A stretch of DNA of 36,293 nucleotides from contig NZ_JABBJJ010000101.1 in the NCBI RefSeq assembly GCF_012933655.1, positions 1 to 36,293 on the forward strand, written 5' to 3'. Positions 7,517-16,318 of this stretch are shown one piece after another. Position numbers and translations under genes: made by a program. Numbering within the stretch: position 1 is the stretch's first letter; each line of letters starts with the position of its first letter. The notes under the pieces were generated by a model, which searched no databases, was not told the DNA's origin, and worked only from the letters and a program-made list of their open reading frames with translations. Source of the DNA: Pyxidicoccus fallax. GTDB lineage: Bacteria > Myxococcota > Myxococcia > Myxococcales > Myxococcaceae.

Positions 7517-9259
7517 ATGGACCTCATCGTCGAGAACGGATTGGTGTTCGATGGGCTGGGGGCTCCGCCGCGCCGCTGCCACGTGGGCATCCGCGAGGGC
7601 ACCGTGGCCACGCTGTCCGAGGCGCCCATTCCCCGCGCGCCGCACACGCGCGTCATCGACGCCACCGGCCACTGGGTGACGCCCGGCTTCATCGACCTCC
7701 ACACGCACTACGACGCGGAGGTGGAGCTGGCCCCGTCCCTCTCCGAGTCCGTCCGCCACGGCGTCACCACCGTGGTGATGGGGAGCTGCTCGCTGAGCCT
7801 CGCGGTGGGCACGCCCGAGGATCTGGCGGACATGTTCTGCCGCGTGGAGGCCATTCCCTACGCCACCGTCCGCTCGCTGCTGGAGGAGCGCAAGCAGTGG
7901 AACACGCTGAGCGGCTACCTGGAGCACCTGGAGGGCCTGCCGCTCGGTCCTCATGTCGCGTCGTTCCTCGGGCACTCCGCGCTGCGCGCGCACGTCATGG
8001 GGCTGGAGCGCAGCCTGGAGAGCAAGGTCAAGCCCGGCGAGGACGAGCTGCGCCGCATGGAGGGACTGGTCCGCGAGGGACTGGACCTGGGCTACCTGGG
8101 CCTGTCGGTGATGACGCTCAAGTGGGACAAGATGGGCGGCTCGCGTGACATCCGCAGCCGTCCCCTGCCCTCCACGTACGCCCGCTGGAGCGAGTACCGC
8201 CGCCTCACCCGGCTGTTGCGCGAGCGGGGCCGCGTCTTCCAGGGCGTGCCCAACGTCAGCACCAAGGTCAATGTGCTGCTCTTCCTCCTGGAGAGCGCGG
8301 GCCTGGGACGCCGGGCGCTGAAGACGTCGGTCATCTCGATGATGGACGCGCGCGCCAGCCGCGGCATCCACCGGCTCGTCGGCTTCCTCTCGCGCTTCGC
8401 CAACGGGCTGCTGGGCGCGGACTTCAAGTGGCAGGCCCTGCCCGAGGTCTTCGACCTGTGGGCGGAAGGCATCGACCTCGTCGTCTTCGAGGAGTTCGGC
8501 GCGGGCGCGGCGGCGCTGCACCTGCAGGACGCGGTGTCACGCGCGGAGCTGCTGAAGGACCCGGCGTACCGCGCCCGCTTCCGGAGCCAGTGGACCAACC
8601 GCTTCCTGCCGCGCGCCTTCCACCGCGACTTCAACGAGTCGCTCATCCTCCAGTGCCCGGACGCGAGCGTGGTGGGCAAGTCCTTCGCGCAGGTGGCGCG
8701 CGAGCAGGGCCGGCACGCGGTGGACGTCTTCCTGGACCTCGCCGCCACGCATGGGGACGCGCTGCGCTGGTACACGGTGATGGCCAATGACCGGCGCGAG
8801 GAGCTGGAGCGCATCTGCCGGCACCCGGACATCCTCGTGGGCTTCTCGGACGCGGGCGCGCACCTGCGCAACATGGCGCACTACAACTTCCCGCTGCGGA
8901 TGCTGCGGCTGGTGCGCGAGGCCCAGAAGCGCGGCGAGCCCTTCATGTCCGTGGAGCGCGCCGTGCACCGGCTCACCGGTGAGATTGGCGAGTGGTTCGG
9001 GCTGGACGCCGGGGTGCTCGCCGAGGGCCGCCGCGCGGACCTGACGGTCATCAACCCGGAGGGGCTGGACGCGAAGGTGGATGAAATCGCCGAGGCGCCC
9101 ATGGAGAACTTCGGGGGCTTCGTCCGGCTGGTGCGCCGCAACGACGCCGCGGTGAAGGCGGTGCTCATCTCCGGCCGCGAGGCGGTGAGCGGGGGCACCG
9201 TGTCCCCTGCCTTGGGACAGGAGCGAGGTTTCGGGAAGGTGCTCCGGGCCCGGGCGTGA
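7517..9259 (+). CDS. N-acyl-D-amino-acid deacylase-like amidohydrolase
   Basis: 580 aa. This is a metal-dependent amidohydrolase with the metal-binding HTHYD motif (His62, His64) after PGFIDL. The D-aminoacylase-type block VTTVVMGSCSLSLA (Cys91) and the late catalytic Asp in GFSDAGAHLRNMAHY (Asp445) are also present. The C-terminal small domain holds the 'LAEGRRADLTVI' strand usual in this superfamily. Length and motifs fit the D-aminoacylase branch, which removes the acyl group from N-acyl-D-amino acids. The true substrate could be a different amide, since this branch is broad. No signal peptide is seen, so it is probably cytoplasmic. It ends only 7 bp from the stop of the convergent beta-propeller gene. 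Confidence 0.86.
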   Translation: MDLIVENGLVFDGLGAPPRRCHVGIREGTVATLSEAPIPRAPHTRVIDATGHWVTPGFIDLHTHYDAEVELAPSLSESVRHGVTTVVMGSCSLSLAVGTPEDLADMFCRVEAIPYATVRSLLEERKQWNTLSGYLEHLEGLPLGPHVASFLGHSALRAHVMGLERSLESKVKPGEDELRRMEGLVREGLDLGYLGLSVMTLKWDKMGGSRDIRSRPLPSTYARWSEYRRLTRLLRERGRVFQGVPNVSTKVNVLLFLLESAGLGRRALKTSVISMMDARASRGIHRLVGFLSRFANGLLGADFKWQALPEVFDLWAEGIDLVVFEEFGAGAAALHLQDAVSRAELLKDPAYRARFRSQWTNRFLPRAFHRDFNESLILQCPDASVVGKSFAQVAREQGRHAVDVFLDLAATHGDALRWYTVMANDRREELERICRHPDILVGFSDAGAHLRNMAHYNFPLRMLRLVREAQKRGEPFMSVERAVHRLTGEIGEWFGLDAGVLAEGRRADLTVINPEGLDAKVDEIAEAPMENFGGFVRLVRRNDAAVKAVLISGREAVSGGTVSPALGQERGFGKVLRARA

Positions 9260-9266
9260 GGCGGCG

Positions 9267-10277
9267 TCACACGTCGCCGAGCGTCACCACCACGATTTCC
9301 CGGCCGGTGCCCACCGCGAAGCGGCGGTGCTTCGGGTCCAGGGCCAGCGGCGGCAGGCTCTTGAACTGGCTCAGGCAGCCCAGCCGCGGTCCGGTGTCCA
9401 GGTCCGTCCACCGGTGCACCACGCGGCCGGTGGAGAGCTCCACCAGCGTGGGGTGCTGGTAGAAGCCCAGCACGTGCGTGTGCCCCACCGGCATCATCCG
9501 GCCGAGCGCCACCGCCGGCCGGACCTGGTGGAGCACCTCGCCGGTGGTCGCACTCAGACGGGCCAGCGACTCGGGCTCCATCCACCAGCGGTAGCCACTG
9601 CCCTCCTGCTCCGAGCGGCTGGCGGCGGTGTTGAGGAGGATTTCGCCGTCCGCGCCGAAGGCCACGTTCTTCGCGTCGGTGAAGCGCGGCTGCCCCAGCT
9701 CCCGGCCTTCGGTGGCATCGAGCAGCGAGGGGTCCGCGAGCGCGGCGTCCAGGTCGATGCGGTACGCCGTGTCCATGGGGTGCCAGGCCCAGCTCTCGGC
9801 GAGCAGCGAGCGCCCATCCGGGGCCGGCATCAGCCGGGAGTGGAAGATGTCGGGCGAGGGGCCGGGCCGGTCCGACAACCGCTCCCCGGTGAAGAAGTCC
9901 TCGATTTCCAGCCGGTTGTAGTCCTGCGGGCAGTGCACCAGGAGCACCCTCCCGCCGGGCCGCCGTGCCAGTGCCACCGGGTAGTCGAACTGGTCCGCGT
10001 GGCAGTAGCTGCGATTGATTTCCCGCAAGGGGCGCTGCGCGTGAATCAACAACCCCTTGGTGCCACGACGCTCGTAGACGACGGCACAGCGTCCGTCCGG
10101 GGTGGCCACCGCCGCGTCGAACCGGTCGTAGCACCAGTCGCGGTAGCTGTGGGTGAAGGTGCCATCCAGCGTCAGGCGACCTCCTCCCGAGAGCCAGTCC
10201 ACGAGAGCGTCTCCCTCCCAGCACAGCGAGCGGACTTCCGAGGGGACAGGGATGCGCACTTCCTGGGGGACCTTCAT
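9267..10277 (-). CDS. beta-propeller (WD40/YVTN-like) protein of unknown function
   Basis: 336 aa with no signal peptide. The sequence is a series of beta strands with the repeat character of a propeller: 'DAAVATPDGRCAVVYERR', 'LMPAPDGRSLLAES', 'NVAFGADGEILLNTA', 'LALDPKHRRFAVGTG'. No catalytic motif is seen, and the ligand or partner is unknown. Two in-frame ATGs (10283 and 10277) are separated by one codon; 10277 places the AAGGAGAG site at proper spacing and is preferred. It is divergent from the pentahaem cytochrome gene (126-bp gap) and converges tightly on the amidohydrolase. Confidence 0.72.
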   Translation of the reverse strand: MKVPQEVRIPVPSEVRSLCWEGDALVDWLSGGGRLTLDGTFTHSYRDWCYDRFDAAVATPDGRCAVVYERRGTKGLLIHAQRPLREINRSYCHADQFDYPVALARRPGGRVLLVHCPQDYNRLEIEDFFTGERLSDRPGPSPDIFHSRLMPAPDGRSLLAESWAWHPMDTAYRIDLDAALADPSLLDATEGRELGQPRFTDAKNVAFGADGEILLNTAASRSEQEGSGYRWWMEPESLARLSATTGEVLHQVRPAVALGRMMPVGHTHVLGFYQHPTLVELSTGRVVHRWTDLDTGPRLGCLSQFKSLPPLALDPKHRRFAVGTGREIVVVTLGDV

Positions 10278-10294
10278 GACCATCTCTCCTTCCC

Positions 10295-10324
10295 GGCCTG
10301 ACGTCCCGGAGGACCGGGCCTGAC
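10295..10324. repeat. direct repeat GGCCTGAC, 22-bp period
   Basis: Two copies of GGCCTGAC at 10295-10302 and 10317-10324, spaced 22 bp start to start (about two helical turns). They lie just upstream of the beta-propeller start in the divergent intergenic region. This fits an operator for a dimeric regulator, but an 8-bp repeat in GC-rich DNA could be chance. Confidence 0.3.
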
Positions 10325-10403
10325 ATGCCGCCCCGTGCTGCCGGCCGGGTGGGTGGCGCCCCATGCCCATCTGAAGAAGTGTTGCGCCATACTCGGCCCC
10401 GGA

Positions 10404-11507
10404 ATGCCACCGCGCCTGTCATCAGCGGCCGAGCCGGTCCGCGCCGCACGCCTGGGGGTCGCGGCGCTCGCCGTGCTCCTGTCCACCCCGGCGGCGGGTG
10501 CAGACCCGCTCTGGGGCTTCGGCGACTTCCTGGGGCCGGCGCCCGTGCCCCACGTCTCGGCCGAGACGTGCGAGGCCTGTCACACGGAGCAGCACGAGGC
10601 GTGGAGCCAGTCCCGCCACCGGGGCAGCGTCGACAACCCCGTCTATCTCGCGGGCTTCGCGGCGGAGCCCCATGCGCGCTGCATGTACTGCCATGCCCCC
10701 GGCCCCGAGCAGTCCAAGGCCCTGCTGCGACAGCGCGCCACGCTGGTGCGCGAGCGGAGCCTGGCGTCGGTGCCGAAGACGTCACTCGCCCACGAGGGCA
10801 TCAGCTGCGTGACGTGCCACCTGCGCGGCGAAGAAGTGCTGACCCCCAACGCGGGCACCACCTCCGACGCCCACCCGCTGCGGCACGCGCCGGCCATGGC
10901 CGAGTCCTCGTTCTGCGCCAGCTGCCACGAGTTCCTCGGCCATGACGTGGTGGACGGCAGGACGGTCCTCAACGAGGAGCGCCTCCAGACGACCTGGAGC
11001 GAGTGGACCGCCTGGCGCGCCCGCGGCGGCGAGGGCACGTGCCAGGGCTGCCACATGCCCGGCAAGGCCCACACCTTCCGTGGGGCGTATGACTTGGACT
11101 ACCTGCGCGGCGCGCTGTCCCTGCGCGTGGAGCCGGCGCGCGGCCGGCTCGTCGCCGTCGTCGAGTCCCGGGGCGTGGGCCACTCCTTCCCGACGGGAGA
11201 CGTGTTCCGCCACCTGTGGCTGTGGGCGGATGACCGGCCCGTGGCGCGCTTCGGGCAGACCTTCTCGCTCTCGTTCTCGGAGGAGGGACAGGCCCGGCTG
11301 CGCCGCAGCGCGGACACGTCCCTGAAGCCCTTCGAACCCGCCCGCGTGGAGCTGCCCGCCGGCACCCGGCGCGTGCGCGTCACCTACCACTACGCCCGCG
11401 ACGGCGAAGTCCCGGAGTCCGGCCCCGAGGCACCGGGGCACATCGTCGAGCTGGCCGCCCTGGACATTCCCCCTTCCACCCCACCCGCTCCTCGCCGCAC
11501 CCGCTAG
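10404..11507 (+). CDS. pentahaem c-type cytochrome
   Basis: 367 aa. There are five CxxCH haem-binding motifs: CEACH (56-60), CMYCH (93-97), CVTCH (135-139), CASCH (171-175) and CQGCH (213-217). An N-terminal signal segment (about 17-33, ending TPAAGA) points to the periplasm. The first 220 residues resemble cytochrome c554/NrfB-like multihaem folds. Residues 230-367 carry no haem and are beta-rich ('VESRGVGHSFPTGDVFRHLWLW'), a tail found on related multihaem proteins. Electron transfer is expected; a catalytic role cannot be assigned. ATG 10404 is preferred because it begins a normal signal peptide; upstream alternatives add an unsuitable leader. It is 8 bp before the next gene, so probably co-transcribed with it. 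Confidence 0.85.
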   Translation: MPPRLSSAAEPVRAARLGVAALAVLLSTPAAGADPLWGFGDFLGPAPVPHVSAETCEACHTEQHEAWSQSRHRGSVDNPVYLAGFAAEPHARCMYCHAPGPEQSKALLRQRATLVRERSLASVPKTSLAHEGISCVTCHLRGEEVLTPNAGTTSDAHPLRHAPAMAESSFCASCHEFLGHDVVDGRTVLNEERLQTTWSEWTAWRARGGEGTCQGCHMPGKAHTFRGAYDLDYLRGALSLRVEPARGRLVAVVESRGVGHSFPTGDVFRHLWLWADDRPVARFGQTFSLSFSEEGQARLRRSADTSLKPFEPARVELPAGTRRVRVTYHYARDGEVPESGPEAPGHIVELAALDIPPSTPPAPRRTR

Positions 11508-11515
11508 AGACCGAT

Positions 11516-12886
11516 ATGCGTCTTGCCCTGCTGACCCTCTTCGTCCCGTGCCTCGCGACCGCCGGCGGCTTCCAGCGCCTGCACGCCGAGGAGGCCTCGG
11601 CCACGAGCTTCCTGCAGAACAACTGGAACAAGTACCAGGAGAACTACCACCCGAGCTACGCGCTGGATGACGACCCCAAGACGGCCTGGGTCGAGGGCGC
11701 CGAGGGTGACGGCGTCGGCGAGTCCCTGACGGTTCCCGTGTCCAACCTCGCGTCCGCGCGCGCCGTGCGCGTCGTCCTCTTCAATGGCTACCAGAAGTCC
11801 CCGGCCCTGCTCGCGGCCAACGGCGCGCCCAAGCAGCTCACCGTCACGGTGAGGGGCCCGGGCGGCAAGGAGTCCGGGCGCCAGCAGCTCACGCTCGAGC
11901 GGAAGATGGGCCCCCAGTCCTTCGACATCCCGGTCTCCGGCCCGGTGGCGGACGTGGTGCTCACCGTGGACAGCGTCCACGCGGGCTCGAAGTACCGCGA
12001 CACGTGCGTGTCGGACGTGCAGGTGTTCGTGGACAGCGACGTGCCCTACAACGCCGCCGCCGAGAAGGCCAAGCGCGAGGCCCTGCTGCGCTGGAAGAAG
12101 GAGCGGCTGTCCGCGGCGAAGTACTACGCGTCCCTGCCCGCGACCTACCCGTACAGCTCGACGCACTTCGACAGGGAGGACGACGACCGCCAGCTGCTCG
12201 CCGCCCGCTTCACGCCCAAGCTCGTCCCGGTCAAGGGGTTCCCCTCCCTCCTGGAGCGGCTCCGCCAGGCAGACGCGCTGGTCTCCAAGCACGTCTCCGA
12301 GCAGGACCGGGCGCTGCTCCAGGAATTGGAGAAGCTCTCCACGTCGAAGCCGTCCCAGGACGGACGCTGGTACTCGCTCGCCCAGAAGGGGCGCACCGTC
12401 CCTCCCGAGAACTTCTCCGTCCCTTCCTACGTCCATGGCCTGTTCCAGCTGCGGGAGTCGTCGCTCTTCGAGGCCAAGGGCCTGGGCGCGAAGCAGCCGT
12501 CACTGGCCAAGGCCGAGCTGTTCGGCGAGGTGGAGACCCGCTCCAACCTGCTGCTGCTCGAGGGCACGACCTCGGACGTGAGGAAGGTCTACTTCACGAA
12601 TACCCGGCTCGTCGTCGAGCGGGGGACGTACACGGAGAACACCCACGTGCTCGCGCTCCTCGAAGGCGGGAAGGTCTCGCGCATCGTGACGTATCAGCGC
12701 GGCGAGGACGCGATGGAAGGCACGGTCACCTCGGTGAAGGTGATGGCCCCCACGTACAGCGGGGACAAGGTGTCCGGCCTGGACGTCACCACGCTCTGGG
12801 ACTGGGAAGCCCCCGAGGATTTCGCGGGGGAAGACGTGGGCCTCTCCGTGAGCCAGACGAAGTTCCAGGCCCTGGAGCGCTCCTGA
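11516..12886 (+). CDS. secreted protein with NADase-type glycan-binding (discoidin-like) domain
   Basis: 456 aa. A short signal peptide (1-16, cleaved near ATAGG) is followed at about 25-170 by a discoidin-like module. Its 'YHPSYALDDDPKTAWVEGAEG' type block (quoted in part: DDDPKTAWVEG) and late CVSDVQVFVD strand are hallmarks of the NADase-type glycan-binding domain found in many myxobacterial secreted proteins. Residues 180-456 are unassigned, with a helical middle and a beta-rich end. A role in sugar or matrix binding is inferred from the domain; there is no sign of an NADase catalytic domain. It is likely the second gene of a two-gene operon with the pentahaem cytochrome. Confidence 0.75.
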   Translation: MRLALLTLFVPCLATAGGFQRLHAEEASATSFLQNNWNKYQENYHPSYALDDDPKTAWVEGAEGDGVGESLTVPVSNLASARAVRVVLFNGYQKSPALLAANGAPKQLTVTVRGPGGKESGRQQLTLERKMGPQSFDIPVSGPVADVVLTVDSVHAGSKYRDTCVSDVQVFVDSDVPYNAAAEKAKREALLRWKKERLSAAKYYASLPATYPYSSTHFDREDDDRQLLAARFTPKLVPVKGFPSLLERLRQADALVSKHVSEQDRALLQELEKLSTSKPSQDGRWYSLAQKGRTVPPENFSVPSYVHGLFQLRESSLFEAKGLGAKQPSLAKAELFGEVETRSNLLLLEGTTSDVRKVYFTNTRLVVERGTYTENTHVLALLEGGKVSRIVTYQRGEDAMEGTVTSVKVMAPTYSGDKVSGLDVTTLWDWEAPEDFAGEDVGLSVSQTKFQALERS

Positions 12887-12967
12887 GCGGGAGCTGGACA
12901 GAAACTCCAGACGAACACACCAGAATGCACCTACATCCAAGTCTTGGCGGACTGCGGAAGGGACACA

Positions 12968-14296
12968 ATGGAGAACCCACTCCTGTCACGCCCCGATCGC
13001 TACCTTCGCTGGGATGTCCTGGAGACGCACCTCGAGGAGGCCTGCTTCCTGTGGACCCAATGGGAGCAGACGCTGTCCTCGGCGCTCTTCACGCTGGATG
13101 AGGTGGCCCAAGGCGATGAGCAGCGGCTGCGCGCCCACCTCAAGGCACTGGTTGCGGGTGGACGGCGCGTCTGCGAGCGGTTGCTGTTGCCGTGTATCGA
13201 GGGGGACGACACGGAGCGACTCCGGGTGGCGGCCTTCGTGCTCCTCGCGAAGGGCGAAGGCCAGGATCTCTCCTCCGTCCTGCGGGGCCTGAGCCAGGCA
13301 GATGAGGCGCAACGCGCTGCCTTCCAGCGGGCGCTGGAAGTCAGTGAAGCCATGGACCTCTCGGCAGGGCTCCTGCGCTCACTGCTCGAAGGCGACGGCC
13401 ACGATACGGCCACGCTCCTGGAGGTGCTCGCCTTCCGACAGGTGCCCCTGGGCCCGCGACTCGGCGTCTTCCTGGGCTCATCGGACGCCGCGGTGCGAAT
13501 CGCCGCCCTTCGGGCCGGGCGTCACCAGCCCCCCTCGGACGAGGAGGCCCGGGCCCTCCGCGGGGCGTTGGATTCTTCCGTGCCCGAGGAGCGCGAGGCC
13601 GCGCTGGCACTGGGGCTACGGAGGGGAAGCCGGACCGCATGGCTCGCCTGTCCGGCGCTGGCTGCACAGGCGGACACAGCGGGAGAGATTTCCCGGCTCG
13701 CGCTGGCCCTGGGGGGAGATGCGAGAGACGTGGAGCGGCTGATCCGCCTGTTGGAGATGGCGCCATTGCGTCGGTCCGTGCTCTGGGCCCTTGGCTTCAG
13801 CGGCCGGGTGGCGGCGGCGGATGCCTGTCTTGCTCACATGCGCGAGCCCGGGCTGGCCGCGGTTGCCGCCGAGGCCTTCTGCGCCATCACCGGCCTCGTC
13901 CTGGAGGGCGCCTTTCGCCAACCCCCCGCGCCAGAGTCCTCCATGGAGGAGGAGCGCGCGGGTCCCCTGGAGGAAGACCCCGACGCCGGACTCGTTCTTC
14001 CCAATGCCCAGGCCCTGGAGGACTGGTGGGCGAACTCCCGGGAAAGATTCGACCGAAGCGCGCGCCATCTCGCCGGCAAGCCCTTTTCGATGTCCTTGCT
14101 CCTGGATTCGCTCGAGCTGCAGCCCATGAGGCGCCGCCCCGTGCTGGCGTTGGAGCTGGCCATCCGCAGTCGGGGCGAGTGCGAGGTGGAGCCCCGGGCC
14201 TTCTCGGACGTGCAGCGCCAGCGGCTCCGCCGAGGCCGCACGCTCCCCGCCAGCGCCCTGTTCACCGCCCTATTCGACCAGAGGATGACCACGTGA
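12968..14296 (+). CDS. TIGR02270 family protein (HEAT-like, effector-island gene 1)
   Basis: 442 aa, no signal peptide. It is mainly alpha-helical with HEAT-like helical pairs ('RIAALRAGRHQ', 'REAALALGLRRG', 'SVLWALGFSGRVAAADACL'). It ends with the segment 'LLDSLELQPMRRRPVLALEL', and the whole matches TIGR02270, a family of unknown function that is multi-copy in Myxococcus. It opens a six-gene rightward operon with gaps of only 18-30 bp leading to an AHH toxin, immunity-type genes and a PAAR-like gene. That context suggests a cytoplasmic adaptor or chaperone in effector loading (inference). ATG 12968 has the GGAAGGGA site upstream; an in-frame start eight codons earlier has none. Confidence 0.78.
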   Translation: MENPLLSRPDRYLRWDVLETHLEEACFLWTQWEQTLSSALFTLDEVAQGDEQRLRAHLKALVAGGRRVCERLLLPCIEGDDTERLRVAAFVLLAKGEGQDLSSVLRGLSQADEAQRAAFQRALEVSEAMDLSAGLLRSLLEGDGHDTATLLEVLAFRQVPLGPRLGVFLGSSDAAVRIAALRAGRHQPPSDEEARALRGALDSSVPEEREAALALGLRRGSRTAWLACPALAAQADTAGEISRLALALGGDARDVERLIRLLEMAPLRRSVLWALGFSGRVAAADACLAHMREPGLAAVAAEAFCAITGLVLEGAFRQPPAPESSMEEERAGPLEEDPDAGLVLPNAQALEDWWANSRERFDRSARHLAGKPFSMSLLLDSLELQPMRRRPVLALELAIRSRGECEVEPRAFSDVQRQRLRRGRTLPASALFTALFDQRMTT

Positions 14297-14315
14297 GCGC
14301 GGCGAGGAGGGACGC

Positions 14316-15398
14316 ATGAGGCTGGCCATCACCGGAGTGGGAATGGTGACGTCCCTGGGCTACGGAGCCGTGGGAAGCTGTGCCGCCATCGAGGCGGGCC
14401 TCGCCCGCCCTCGGGAAATGGAGGACTTCACCGTCGCCGATGGTGAGGGCGGCGCGTACCCCGTCGTAAGCCACCCGGTGTCAGGGTTCGCGGAGGGCTT
14501 CACCGATGTGGGGGCGTGGATCCGACTGGCCGAGGGCAGCCTGTCGGACCTGCTCCACGCCACCGCGCTTCCACCCTCCGCCGAGCGCCGGTTCTGGGAT
14601 GCAACGGGGCTCATCGCCCTGGCCCCCATCCTGGATGCGACCCGCTTCCCCGCGGACCTCGAGGGGCTGTCCGCCTCCCTGCGAGAAGACTATGCCCTCC
14701 CGCTCGTCCGCCTCATGCGCCGCCCCATCCGTCCGGACCACGTCCAGGCGCTGGCACTGGGGCACGGTGGGCTGGCGGCCGCGCTCCGCGAGGCATGGAA
14801 GCTGCTGTCCAACCACGCCCTGGAGCGGGTCATCATCACCGGAGCCGATTCCTACCTCGACGCCGGGAGCCTCGAGTGGCTCTACCGGAACAACCGTCTC
14901 AAGGTCCCCGGCAGGCCCACGGGCCTGATGCCAGGGCAGGCCGGAGCCTGTGTCCTGGTGGAGTCCGAGGCAGCCGCCAAGGCCCGCTCCGCGCTCCTGG
15001 GAGGCTGGGTACGGGCCGTCGCGGGCGCCGCCAGTGCGCCGACCCACCGCCCACCCCTCCAGGACCTGGGAGGGCACCTGGAGTCCGTCATCCAGGAGGC
15101 CCTCACCCACGCGGGGGCCGGGGAGCCCTTCCGAGGAGGGCTCCTGCTCGACTTGAACGGAGAGGACTGGAAGGCCCGGGCGTGGGGCTTCGCTCAGCTC
15201 CGCCTGCGCTCGCGCATCGACCTCGAGCGTTGCTGGGCCTGCATCCCCTGTGAATCCCTCGGAGAGACCGGAGCCGCGAGCGGGCCGCTGGCCCTGGGCG
15301 TCGCCGTGAGCCGCTTGCGAGGAACCACGGAACAGGCCCTCCTCTGCTCCCTGCCGGACCTGGGACATCCGGCGGCCATCGTCCTGGAAGGACACTGA
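14316..15398 (+). CDS. beta-ketoacyl synthase-like (thiolase-fold) protein lacking catalytic residues
   Basis: 360 aa, shorter than true ketosynthases (about 410). The thiolase fold is recognisable from MRLAITGVGMVTSLG at the N-terminus, VIITGADSYLDAGSLEWL (173-190), the LMPGQAGACVLVE strand (204-216; compare GEGAGVLVLE in KAS enzymes) and GETGAASGPLALG (316-328). The region that should hold the nucleophile Cys reads LALGHGGLAAAL (147-158) with no Cys. The 'GHTxGAAG' His is Glu317 here. Condensing activity is therefore unlikely, and no acyl carrier protein is nearby. A structural or adaptor role in an effector island is inferred from context. Gaps to its neighbours are 19 and 20 bp. Confidence 0.8.
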   Translation: MRLAITGVGMVTSLGYGAVGSCAAIEAGLARPREMEDFTVADGEGGAYPVVSHPVSGFAEGFTDVGAWIRLAEGSLSDLLHATALPPSAERRFWDATGLIALAPILDATRFPADLEGLSASLREDYALPLVRLMRRPIRPDHVQALALGHGGLAAALREAWKLLSNHALERVIITGADSYLDAGSLEWLYRNNRLKVPGRPTGLMPGQAGACVLVESEAAAKARSALLGGWVRAVAGAASAPTHRPPLQDLGGHLESVIQEALTHAGAGEPFRGGLLLDLNGEDWKARAWGFAQLRLRSRIDLERCWACIPCESLGETGAASGPLALGVAVSRLRGTTEQALLCSLPDLGHPAAIVLEGH

Positions 15399-15418
15399 GA
15401 TTCCCGTAGGAGAACGCC

Positions 15419-16288
15419 ATGGCGACCGACGTGAATGCCCATCTGCTGAAGACGCACCCCATCAAGGCGATCCTCGAGCGGAACAGCAAGTACGCCGACA
15501 ACGGCAGGAGCGAGATCTCCGGCAATGGCGGCAAGCGCTCACAGGTGTACGACAACGACGCGAAGATCGCGAAGAGCTTGAACGCGCTCGGCATCAGGCC
15601 CCAGCACGGAGCGGGCTATACACAGGGCAGCACCCAGCACTGTGCCGCCTACCACTTCGACAAGTTCGTGAACGCCCTCAAGCCCTACTACAACGTGGCG
15701 CACCACATCCTTCCGTGCGAGGTGTTCAAGGCACGGGAGCCAGGAAAGAAATCGCGGGGCGCCTTCACGGACGAGCAGTTGGAGATCCTCAAGCGAACCA
15801 CGTACGACGTGAACAACGGCAAGAACATCATCTTCCTTCCCGGGTTCTCGGTGGGGCTCATCGTCCAGTGGGGCGTGAAGGCGCAGAAGGAGAAGGACCC
15901 CGGATTCAACTGGGATGCGGTGAAGGAAACCGATGCCCGGGCTGGCTGGGTGGAGAAGTGGTCCGAGAACGCGCGCAAGAAGCTCGAGAGGTACGGGGCG
16001 GTCCACCAGCTCCCGTGTCACATCGACTTCCACGAGGACTACATCCTCCAGGTGCGTGGCGACATGGACGCGATCTCCAAGGAGCTCAAGCGGCAGGCCG
16101 AGTCCTTGTGCGAGGATTGGAAGCCTCCCGAGAACATTCCCCCGACCCTCATTGGCACCCAGGACGAGTACTGGAAGTACATCGTCAATTGGGGTGAGAA
16201 GAATCCCCTCGGGAACATCAATGCCATGGAGAAGCTGGCCGACGCCGCCATGGGCAAGGCCCCCGGCAAGAAGAAGCTGTCGAAGTGA
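15419..16288 (+). CDS. AHH-domain nuclease toxin (HNH/ENDO VII superfamily)
   Basis: 289 aa, no signal peptide. The AHH signature is A94-H95-H96 in YNVAHHILPCEVF. It is followed by NNGKNIIFLPG (132-142), which supplies the Asn and hydrophobic strand typical of the fold, and by LPCHIDFHEDY (198-208) with His201 and His205 as likely further metal or active-site residues. AHH domains are predicted metal-dependent nucleases used as toxin tips in polymorphic and contact-dependent systems. The protein has no trafficking domain of its own, so delivery probably relies on the PAAR-like protein encoded at the end of the operon. The coding sequence looks less GC-rich than its flanks by eye. An AGGAG site precedes ATG 15419. 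Confidence 0.82.
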   Translation: MATDVNAHLLKTHPIKAILERNSKYADNGRSEISGNGGKRSQVYDNDAKIAKSLNALGIRPQHGAGYTQGSTQHCAAYHFDKFVNALKPYYNVAHHILPCEVFKAREPGKKSRGAFTDEQLEILKRTTYDVNNGKNIIFLPGFSVGLIVQWGVKAQKEKDPGFNWDAVKETDARAGWVEKWSENARKKLERYGAVHQLPCHIDFHEDYILQVRGDMDAISKELKRQAESLCEDWKPPENIPPTLIGTQDEYWKYIVNWGEKNPLGNINAMEKLADAAMGKAPGKKKLSK

Positions 16289-16318
16289 CCAGGCCCCTCG
16301 CCCCCCAATAGCAAGCCG

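Noticed and set aside
14316-15398. Polyketide or fatty acid synthesis locus based on the ketosynthase-like gene
   Set aside because: Catalytic residues are missing and no acyl carrier, acyltransferase or reductase gene lies nearby.
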